Positions 11,159 to 20,636 of a DNA stretch of 64,000 nt are shown here, one piece after another. The notes under the pieces were generated by a model. That model made no database searches. It worked only from the letters and a program-made list of their open reading frames with translations, and was not told the origin of the DNA. The stretch spans positions 5,493,001-5,557,000 of the forward strand of contig CM072906.1 of NCBI GenBank assembly GCA_037013685.1, written 5' to 3'. This DNA is from Acridotheres tristis. Its lineage: Eukaryota > Chordata > Aves > Passeriformes > Sturnidae. The translations under genes were made by a program, and so were the position numbers. Within the stretch, counting starts at the first letter, position 1. The number at the start of each line of letters is the position of its first letter.

Positions 11159-13619
11159 GGAAGCAGGAGCTGCAGTTCTGTGGGGGAAAAAGGGTAAAAG
11201 AAGGATTATGGGGAATTATGGCCCAGAGGTTTGGAAGGGGAGTTGGATAGAGATGTTCCTCTGTCCTCCACAGTGTTCACCCGGCACAAGGAGCAGCTCC
11301 AAGGCAGGAAAAGGAGCCCCAGGACTGTCCTGGGGCTTTCCATGGGATAACCAGCACCCAAACCCAGCCAGCCCCCAGCCCCTGGCTCCAGGGGACATTT
11401 ATTGTCCCTTATCTCAGGGACAGCCTGACCCCAGAGCATCCCAAGGAAGGGCTAAACTGAAATTCCTGGATCCATCACACACCCCCTCAAGCACCTTGGG
11501 CAAACTGCTGAGGCTTTCCACAGCATTAACAGGCCTGGCCTACTTTGCAGGGATGTTTTGAAGAGAAATTTCTGTTTCCCTGGGGAAAAGGGACTCGTGG
11601 AAAACCTGTTCACCAGCTGAAAGGGGGTTTGTCCTCCCTGTTTGTAATTGACTGCTAAGGAGCCATCTCCAGGGAGAAACTTGCTTTTTCTTCTTTTTTT
11701 TCCTTTTCCTTTTTTTTTTCCCCATGGAAGAAAAAAAACCCCATCAAGATAAATTCCTGGCTATCAAATCAAAAGATCTTTGGTAACCTCTTCGGCTATT
11801 AAAGTCAAATAACGATCATAATGAGCACTGCAGTTTCACTCATCTCAGAAGATAAAATAAGAAAAGCCAGGCCAATTTCTTTCTGCTTGCCAGCAGATAA
11901 GAGCCTGACCCAGATTGGCAGAGCTCAGCTGCCTCCACAGCTCGGATTTTTTTTTTTTGGGAAGCTCAGTTCTGGCTGGGGGACCCCCAAACCCTGAGGT
12001 TTCAAACCTGGTGGAGGCTCAGGTGTGATGGGGAGCACCAGCTTTGCTCTCCCACTTCTTCTTCTCCCTGAGCACAAAATCAGTTTAATGACTGAAGAAA
12101 AAGGAAAAAAAAAATAAACCCCTGCTCCAAGTTGTGAGCGCTGATCCCTTGGGAATTGCAGCCTGTAAATGGAGAAAAACAGCAATTAATGCTTTGGAGA
12201 GGACAAGGTTTGTGCTGTCCCTCCAATACCTTTACATTAATTATATTTAAAAGTAGTTTCTGCCAAGCCTGACACTTTAGTATCATAAAAAGTTCTTTTT
12301 GTCACTTTTCCCCTTCTTTTTGGCACCCCTGTGAGCAGGCAGGAGAGATGGAACAGGCTAAAATAATGTGATCTGATTGAGTAATGAATAAAGATTAATG
12401 AATTTTTGCTACCGTCAATGATTCTATGGTAATTGCTTTAATAATATAAAATTATTTTCTGCTCCAAACTATGATTAATGATACCAATGGAGCTTTTGAA
12501 TCATGGGCCTTGTTTTTTTGGTAAGTTCACTGATTAAATAACTAATATAATAGTTTACTCTTAATTTTTCTATGGGCAGCAATCACCCACTAATTAATTG
12601 GGGCACCAGGGTTGAGCAAACTTATTGTTTTGTGTATCAAAACTCTCCCTCACCTCTTGACTTCTCACCACCATTTAAAGGAGCAACAGCTTCTTTTCCA
12701 CTTCTTTTTAATTTATTTTCCACATCAGAAAAATGTTTATTAATTCTATTTTCAGGGTAGTGGGTTGTTGGTGGGAGGTGAAATGGGGGGACACTCGTTT
12801 TAGGGTGAGATGGAGACAGAGTGAGCAGAGTCCTGTCCCAAAGCCAAGGGGAGAAGATGAAAAAAAAGGGTTTTTTTCACCCCATTTTTGGGGTAAAACC
12901 ATCCCATTTTGTAAATGTTTCATGCTCACTAGACCTTCCTGGACAAGGAGTCCTCATTTGCACCCCAAAATCTCCACACATCGAAATTCTTTTTGCCTCT
13001 TTGGCACCCGAGATAAATCAGCCGAGGCCTCTCTGCCTCTGCGGGGTGTTAATGAAGCGTTTAATCATTTACTGTTTCTCTTGCTCTGCCTCCTCTTTAT
13101 TTCGGTTTGCAGGAATCAGAGAAACACTGGAGCGTGGCAAAAGGCAGCTATTGAACGTCTGTGTCTGTTATTTGCCCCCATGATGGGGAATTAATTGCCT
13201 TCTGATTAATGAGCCCTTCAGAGCTGGGCTTGAGCTGGGCTTGAGGGGAAGGAGGAGAGAGAAGGGGAACAAAATCAGCAGCTCTGCTCCAGCCTTGGTG
13301 TTTTCTGGGCTGCCAGGAAGGGGTTAAAGAGCCAAAAGCTGGATGGGGAGGGATGGTGGGAAGGCAGAGGGAGAAATCTTAGTCCTGGCATGTGTCAGAG
13401 GAGAGAGAGAGAGAAATTGAAGCAGCAGTTTTAATTCTGTGAGTGCTTTCACGCCCCTTGAATGGAGAAGGGGGAAATTATTTAATTAAAAATATATTTA
13501 CTTTTAATGCAACCATCAATATTTCCATCCGTGCTGATTGTGGAGAGGGGTTGTGTGTTTGCATGTTTAAACACTTGGGAGCTCTGCCTCTTGCTACTCC
13601 TGCTCCAGCAGCAGCCAGA
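11159..13619. other. Non-genic sequence with three AT-rich candidate regulatory blocks
   Basis: Blocks at about 11745-11925, 12345-12610 and 12990-13215 are AT-rich, low in repeats and dense in TAAT-type homeodomain words. The 12.4-kb block contains TGATTAATGA, TAATGAATAAAG and AACTAATATAATAG. They contrast with the G+C-rich surroundings. A poly-T stretch lies at 11690-11720 and a short (GA)n at 13398-13415. No exon is recognised. Conservation is untested. Confidence 0.35.
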
Positions 13620-14682
13620 GAGTGCACACCCAGATCCTGAGCTCACAGAGACCACTGAGCACACTGAGATGGATCCCTGAGCTCACAGGGACCACTGGAC
13701 ACACTCACATGGATCCCTGAGCTCACAGAGAACACTGGACACACTCACATGGATCCCTGAGCTCACAGGGACCACTGGACACACTCACATGGATCCCTGA
13801 GCTCACAGGGACCACTGGACACACCCACATGGATCCCTGTGCTCACCCAGATCCTGAGCACACCCAGATCCTGAGCACAGTCATCCCTGTGCATATCCAC
13901 GTCCTGTTCACACTCATCCCTGAGCATACTCAGATCCTGAGCACACTCATATGGATCCCTGTGTTCACTCAGATCCTCTTCACACTCACTTGGATCCCTG
14001 AGCACACCCAGATCACATTCACACCCAGATCCTGAGCACACTTTGATCCTGTTCACACTCACATGGATCCCTGAGCACACCCAGATCCTGAGCACAGTCA
14101 GATCCTGTGCAAACTCATCCCTGAGAACACCCAAATCCTGTTCACACTTTGATCCTGTTCACACTCACATGGATCCCTGAGCACAGTCAGATCCTGTGCA
14201 AACTCATCCCTGAGAACACCCAAATCCTGTTCACATTCACATCCTGAGCACACTCAGATCCTGTTCACACACAGATCCTTTCCACACTCACTTGGATCCC
14301 TGAGCACACTCAGATCCTGTTCACACTCATCCCTGAGCACACCAAGACCCTGTTCACATTCAGATCCTTAGCAGACTCAGATCCTGTTCACACTCACTTG
14401 GATCCCTGAGCACACTCAGATCCTGTTCACACTCATCCCTGAGCACACCAAGACCCTGTTCACATTCAGATCCTGAGCACACTCAGATCCAGTTCACATC
14501 CACTTAGATCCCTGAGCACACCCAGATCCTGAGCACACCAAGACCCTGTTCACATTCGGATCCTGAGCACACTCAGATCCTTTCCACACTCACATGGATT
14601 CCTGAGCACACTCAGATCTTGTCCACACTCATCCCTGAGCACACCCAGATCCTGTTCACACCCAGATCCTGAGCACACCCAC
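13620..14682. repeat. Compound minisatellite, ~1.06 kb
   Basis: The first part (about 13638-13850) is a 40-bp unit containing GGATCCCTGAGCTCACAG and ACCACTGGACACACTCACAT, with exact 40-base spacing at 13681, 13721, 13761 and 13801. The rest is made of 17-22-bp units (CACACCCAGATCCTGAG, CACACTCACATGGATCCCTGAG). Larger segments are duplicated with offsets of about 89 bases (14097/14186) and 106 bases (14291/14397). Minus-strand open frames across it, rich in Cys, Asp and Leu, are artefacts. Confidence 0.93.
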
Positions 14683-16636
14683 CCAGCTCCCCTGCCTCCC
14701 CAGCTTTGGGGCCTAGGTCCTTCTTGGAAATTCCCACAAGGGAATTCCCATTAACAGCCTCCCACCCTCTGGACCCAGCTCTGACACCTCTGGATTTCAG
14801 GTCCCCCGTGGGTGTTTTGCTGTCATGACCTTGCTGGATTTGTTTTGGAGGCACCAACAGACCCTGGGGTCCCAGTGCACCCCAAAATCCATCCCTGCTG
14901 TGCTCCTGGGCTGGCTGGGGTGTCTGGGTGCTGCTGAGTGAGGTGCTCCAGGTGCGAGGCTGGACCAGCAGGAGCATCCCCTAAACACAGGAGCTGGGAG
15001 CTGCCCCTGCTGCTGTTCCCTAAATAATTCAGACAACAGCAAATGGCAGGATTCAGGGATTCTGCCAACAACCCACCAAGAGTTGTACAGTAAAGCTCCT
15101 GCAGCCCTCTGTATTCCTTCTCAGTGTCCAAACATTTCCCAGTTCCCCATTTGCCTGTCTCGTTCCTACCCTCCAGGATGGATTTAAAGGATTTCTCCAC
15201 AACAGCCTTTAAATCTCCTGGCTGGGCGCTGCTGAGTGGTGCCACACTCTGATGAGGCTCTGCTGGCCCGGTCCCCCCCGGGGCTGACCACACAAGGACA
15301 GAGGCTTTGTGTGAAATACGACTCCAGAAAGTGGAAACAGAAAGTTTGGCCCCTACAGGAAACAAATTGCCTTTGTCAGTGTGACCTTGAAGCTCAGCCA
15401 CCAGCCCAGCAGGAATGGCAGCTCCTGCTCGGGTATCATCCCTCTTCCCCTCTCCAAAGAAGCTCCTGTCTCCCAAGACTGGCAGCATCATTCCTTATTT
15501 CCAAGGCCTGCTCTCCGTTGTTCTTATTCTCTTGTTTCTTTGCTGGTTTTCAATATTTGCAAGGCCACGAGGAACAAATCCTCCTTCCCTCTGATGGTTC
15601 CCAGCCCCATCCTCGCCTTCCCACGGCTCTCAGGGCTCTGGATCTGGGTGGGAATCACAGCTGGTGATGCCAGGAGCTTCCCAGCTCCTGTCCAGCAGCT
15701 CTGCCACTCCTTGTGGATGCAGCTCATGCCTCCCTTTCCGCTCTCGTATTTCAAGTGGAAAATTTGGTGAAAACAAAAAATTACCAGGACATTCTTCGCA
15801 GAGCAGCAACAAGCAGCACAATCTATTAGCAACAGCCCTTCTTTTTTTTTTTTTTTTTGTGTGTGTGTGTTTGTGCTCAGCACGTGTTTCCAGCAGAGCT
15901 GCTGGGGGATGGAGCAGTCAGCAGGAGCTGAGAGCCCGTGGATCTCCTTTCTCCTGGCAGCTCCCTGCTCCCAGCCCACAGGACTGGTCCCATCACTCCA
16001 GGTCCCCCTGAAGGAAATTGCAAATGCAGTTTCTGATTTTTATGAAAATGCTGTTGGAATGATATTAATCCCTGGCTCCACAGGAAAGACCAGGGAGGCA
16101 GTGTTGGACATGGAATGGAAATCGTGCTCTGCAGAGAGAAGAAAGGGAATTGGAAACTTCCTGGTGGAAGCAGCCGGGTGTTTAAATCAGCCCCTGTGGC
16201 AGCCAAAGTTGCCTTTGCTGGACCCAACCCATTGAGCAGAAATGAGGACAGAGAGCCCCAGAGGGTTCCTGTATTTCACTCCCTGTGCAGAGCAGGCTCT
16301 TCCTGAGCCATTTTGGAGACAACACTGCAGTCAACCCTTTGCCTTTTATTGCCACAGTCTGTTCCACTTCTCATCAAATCCAGCCCTGGATCTTTTTTCC
16401 ATCCCTTTGTGGCCCATCTGGTGTTTGTGTCGAGCTGTGCTCTGGCCCTGCCTGAATTTCAGCAGCTTTGTAGGATATCTCAGGCCCCTTCTCCCATTTC
16501 CCACCACTGGCTCTCAGCTCTGATTTTGGTTTTGTGTCATCCTAAGTGCCACTGGCCTTTCCTGGGGTGAGCCCTCTACAGATCTAATAAATGTCTCCTC
16601 TCTTCCATCACTGGGGAGGTTAATTGGAATATTGAA
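14683..16636. other. Unrecognised non-genic sequence
   Basis: A T(17-18) run with an attached (GT)n lies at 15842-15872. A minus-strand open frame of about 222 codons (15491-14823) shows no recognisable domain and overlaps frames in other phases. I regard it as chance. Confidence 0.6.
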
Positions 16637-16980
16637 TCATAGCAGATGAAGAGAGAGTCCTGTTAGACACATCCCTCCTTTCTGACAGGGAGCTATTGAT
16701 AATCCCTCTCTAGGTACAGCCAAATTGCCAGATAAAGCTGTTTCCCAGCGTGCTGAGGAGAATGTCAGGGGGGACAGCTCCGAGAGCCTCCCTGAAGTAA
16801 AGACAGATGACATGTCCTGCATCCTCCCCCAGCACTGTCCCTGCCACCCTGTCACTGGAGGAAATTAGATTGGCTTGACCCAATTTGGTCTTTACAAATT
16901 CACGTTGGCTGTGCCTGATTTTCCTCCGTTCTTCCAGGTGCTCGCTTTGTTTGAGGCAAACTCCTCCTCCTCCCTCCCCT
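16637..16980 (-). pseudogene. Old CR1 LINE reverse-transcriptase fragment
   Basis: Translated on the minus strand from about 16960 down to 16770, the sequence follows the CR1 ORF2 reverse transcriptase. The residues near 16820-16773 read AGHVICLYFREALGAV, aligning with the CR1 motif-A region AVDVIYLDFSKAFDTV. The upstream part (GREFVKTK..NLIS-like) aligns with the segment before it. The catalytic Asp of motif A has become Tyr and frames break downstream, so it is dead. Its divergence suggests it predates the CR1 tails elsewhere in the window. The fragment lacks both ends. Confidence 0.75.
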
Positions 16981-18713
16981 CTCCCACAGGCAGGTGTTGC
17001 CTCTGCCCTTTTCCACTTTTTTTTGCACAGTCATCTTTTCAAATATCGCCGTGTTGGCTCCCAAACTGTGCTCAGTGGCTCTCCACGTGCCTGGGGAAAA
17101 CGCCTGAGTGTGCTCCAAACTCCTCTGTCCCTTCCCAGCCTGCTCCTCCTCAGGGTTAATTGTGTCAGACACCAACTCACAGCTGATCTGTTTAGTAAGA
17201 CTAAACTGAAAGAGGCTTTAGCCATCTCAGCATCATCTGGCACAGCCTTCTCTCTTCAGCCACTCTGACATTTCCAAACGGGATTTTGATTATTTTTTTT
17301 TTTTTTTTTCAAATTCAAATTGACTTTTTCAGCTGTTTTAAAATGTAAATCAATTTCCGCTAAAAAAAAAAAAAAAAAAAAAAAGGAAGAGTTTTAATAG
17401 CCCGACTTCAATTGTTAGAATAAAATGCTTTGAAAAAGCAAAATGTTTCTTGCTACTTGTGATCAGTTTTCTTTGGAATGTTTATTAATGGTGGGGTGAA
17501 AAATTGAGGGGTTTTGAAAGGGAAAAACTCAACCCCCTCCCAGATTTTTGTCATTTGGTTTCTCAGTAATCAGGAGCATCACACTCCCCCTGCCAGGTGT
17601 TGGCTCAACCAGAGCTGCAGTTATTTCCCTGCAAGATTTCCCTGGGCCAGCAAACTCTGGATTCTCAGGCAACTCCATCTGCACTGACAGCAATCCATGG
17701 CACCAGCCTGAATCCTCACCAGGCAGAATTGGACGGGTATTGAGCAGAAATGTGTCTTGTCCCACGCACAGCAGCTGAAAGCTGGCTTTAAATGCAAATA
17801 GGATGGGGAAGACTATGGAAATTCAATAGGGAAAGCTCTTTGGGGTTCTTTTCATCCAGCACAGATCGTTAGGAAGAGCTCTGGCTGCTCAGAGACCTCT
17901 GGCATGAAACAGAAATGTGGAATCAGACCTTTGTGCCTCGCTGAAGTCGAAGTCAGACACATCGTGTGCATTGCAGTGTGAACTCACTCACCTGGTTCAG
18001 CTCTTATCCCCTCATCCCACCAGAAGATCATTCCAGGAAACCTCTGCTCCAGTTCAAACTTTCTCCTGCCTTCCAGTGGCAACTGATTTGTGGCCCAGCT
18101 CCTCTTATGCAAGCACTGTCCTTTAAAGTGAAGTAGCTCTGCCTTGCCCGTGCCTGGGTGATGGATGGAGCAGGAGCCCGTTTGCATTTCAGCTGTCTCC
18201 CACAACAGCTGCTGCTTCAGCAGGGAGAGGGATGGTGGTTATCTGGGTAAACAGCTTTCCCTGAAAAGGGATTATTTCCAAAAACACCCATCAACTTTCT
18301 AAAATCGACACCCAAGAGCTTTTAGTGGATTGGAGATATTCGGTGGAGAGCAGAGTCAGGGAGTTCATACAAACAAAATGGTAACTTTTCATCCAGAAGT
18401 TCAAGTTTCTATTTTATTTCCCTTTGGTTTTAGCTGACCAGCCATTTGAAATAGAAAAAAAATAAATTGTCTCAGAGGATAAATCTCCTAGCAGTGCAGC
18501 CTAGCTGGGGTAGAAAACTGAGATCCAGGAGCCGGGGTCAATTCCTGCATCCCCCACTGGTGATCAATGGATGACTTTGAGCCAGTCCTTTGCTCCCTGT
18601 CTACATCCCCCATCTGTAAGGCAGGAAAAGGGAATTCACTCCATGCAGGGGAAAGGGGTCAGAAGTACCTGTGGGGTTTCTCTGAGCAGCACTCAGGGAG
18701 ACAAAGAGGTGAG
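16981..18713. other. Non-genic sequence with paired homopolymers
   Basis: A T run of about 18 (17291-17310) and an A run of about 22 (17362-17384) lie some 50 bases apart with AT-rich sequence between them. As complementary homopolymers they could pair. A perfect ATGCAAAT octamer lies at 17792-17799. No gene is recognised. Confidence 0.55.
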
Positions 18714-19462
18714 GGATGAGGATGGAGCAGGATGAAGATGGAGCAGGGTGAAGGTAAAGCAGGGTAAAGATGGAGAAGAGGGAAGGTTGAGCAGGGTGAA
18801 GATGAAGCAGGATGAGGGTGGAGCAGGATGAGGATGGAGCAGGATGAGGATGAAGCAGGGGAAGATGGAGCAGGATGAGCATGGAGCAGGATGAAGATGG
18901 AGCAGGATGAGGATGGAGCAGGATGAGGGTGAAGCAGGATGAGGATGGAGCAGGGGAAGATGGAGCAGGATGAAGATGGAGCAGGATGAAGATGGAGCAG
19001 GATGAGGATGGAGCAGGATTAGGATGGAGCAGGATGAGGATGGAGCAGGATGAAGGTGAAGCAGGATGAGGATGGAGCAGGATTAGGATGGAGCAGGATG
19101 AGGATGGAGCAGGATGAAGCATGGAGCAGGATGAGGATGGAGCAGGATGAGGATGGAGCAGGGGGAAGATGGAGCAGGATGAGGATGGAGAAGGATAAGC
19201 ATGGAGCAGGATGAGGATGGAGCAGGATGAGGATGGAGCAGGATGAAGGTGAAGCAGGATGAAGATGGAGCAGGATGAGGATGGAGCAGGATGAAGGTGG
19301 AGCAGGATGAGGATGGAGCAGGATGAGGATGGAGCAGGGGGAAGATGGAGCAGGATGAGGATGGAGCAGGATGAGGATGGAGCAGGATGAAGATGGAGCA
19401 GGATGAGGATGGAGCAGGATGAGGATGGAGCAGGGGGAAGATGGAGCAGAGTGAAAATGGGG
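18714..19462. repeat. 16-bp minisatellite, about 46 copies
   Basis: The unit is GATGAGGATGGAGCAG, with variants GATGAAGATGGAGCAG, GGGGAAGATGGAGCAG and GATGAGCATGGAGCAG. Three units make 48 bases, so the minus strand reads a 16-residue repeat (ILLHPHPAPSSSCSIL-like) in every frame, giving two long open frames of 169-173 codons. These are products of the repeat, not genes. The unit order shows repeated blocks of variants, consistent with recent expansion. Confidence 0.95.
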
Positions 19463-19917
19463 CAGGAAAGCCCCAGTGCTGCTCAGGGCAGGGGATGGGA
19501 AGTGCAGGGGAAAGAGCTGGATGTCCTGGCCCAGAACTGATTTTGCTGGACTCCCATTTCACTGGGCTGGTTGTGGGGCCAGGTGAACACACAGCTCTGC
19601 ACGTTCAGGACCCTTTGGCTGTCACTGTGCCCCCCCAGCTGTGCTGTCCCCACAGCCAGGTCCCAGCACCGTTCCAGGGGTGCCAGAGGAGGGAAGAGCA
19701 GGGCAGGACGTGCTTGGCCTCCCCAGCCGTGGCACAGCCACTTCCCAGGAGCTCCGAGAGCGCTGAGTCTGTTGTGGAGGGTCCTTAAATCACTAATTAG
19801 AGCTGTTACCCTCCGCATGACACTGGAACAGCCTCTCCTGAGGCTCAGGGGATGGAAGATGGTTCAGCAGCTCCTTTTTCTGTCTTGCACCTCTCCCTTC
19901 CCCGTTTTTCCACCATC
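19463..19917. other. Unrecognised non-genic sequence
   Basis: G+C-rich sequence between the 16-bp array and the CpG-rich block. No recognisable exon or repeat. Confidence 0.6.
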
Positions 19918-20250
19918 CCTGCCTGCGATGCGCTCCGCTATCCTGACACACATCCCGTGGTTTGGAATGCAGATCCCACTGATCGGGAGGGGCTGCAGGA
20001 TTGCGGGTCATTTGCATTCCCCCGTCCCTTCCCATTTCTCCTCCGGAGCCCCGGCTGGGCGAAGTTTGGAGCAGAGAAGGAGATCTGGTTGCTATGGCTA
20101 CCAGCGCTGCCTTCCTCCCAAGGAGGAGGAGGAGGAGTTCAGGGCAAAGCCATTCGCACGAACTTCTCTGCCTCTGACACTCAGCCGGGGGCTCTTGGGC
20201 ATCCTCGGGGCACCCTTGGGAGCCACCAGATGTTCCCTGCGGGCGAACAG
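19918..20250. promoter_or_regulatory. CpG-rich block with X-box and POU octamer
   Basis: I count about 18 CpG in about 330 bases, enough for a weak CpG island. Within it lie a perfect octamer on the minus strand (ATTTGCAT, 20010-20017) and, at 20088-20101, GTTGCTATGGCTAC. The complement of the latter, GTAGCCATAGCAAC, fits the RFX X-box consensus GTNRCC-N(0-3)-RGYAAC. No TATA box, splice site or exon can be assigned, so whether it is a promoter, an enhancer or neither is open. It directly abuts the 38-bp minisatellite. Confidence 0.4.
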
Positions 20251-20482
20251 GACCTGGGGATGGGCAGCAGGTCCATAAAAACCCTGTCTGTCCTGGGGAT
20301 GGGAGCAGCTCCATCAAATCCTCTCTGTCCTGGGAATGGGAGCAGCTCCATCAAATCCTCTCTGTCCTGAGGATGGGCAGCAGCTCCATCAAAATCCTCT
20401 CTGTCCTGGGAATGGGAGCAGCTCCATCAAATCCTGTCTGTCCTGAGGATGGGCAGCAGCTCCATCAAATCCTGTCTGTCCC
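20251..20482. repeat. ~38-bp minisatellite, about 6 copies
   Basis: The unit contains TCCTGGGAATGGGAGCAG and CTCCATCAAATCCTCTCTG, alternating with a variant TCCTGAGGATGGGCAGCAG. Alternation of the two variants suggests growth as dimers. Confidence 0.92.
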
Positions 20483-20525
20483 ATCTCAGAGCAGGCACTT
20501 GGTCCAGAGGCCACTTCTGTCCTCC

Positions 20526-20636
20526 TGGAAAGGACAGGACACTGGAAAGGACAGGGTGGGGACACTGGAAAGGAGAGGATGGGGACACTGGAAAGGACAG
20601 GGTAGGGACACCTTGGGAAAGGACACTGGGGACAGC
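20526..20636. repeat. ~27-bp minisatellite, about 4 copies
   Basis: The unit is GGACACTGGAAAGGACAGGG plus a few bases, with one copy reading AGGAGAGGAT. It lies 40 bases beyond the 38-bp array but is unrelated in sequence. Confidence 0.88.

Noticed and set aside
13080..13195. Internal exon after a polypyrimidine tract and CAG near 13111
   Set aside because: An acceptor-like word alone is common by chance. No matching donor or recognisable peptide.
18601..19592. Pro/His/Ser/Cys-rich minus-strand frames as a structural protein
   Set aside because: They are the translation of a 16-bp minisatellite and read the same in three phases.
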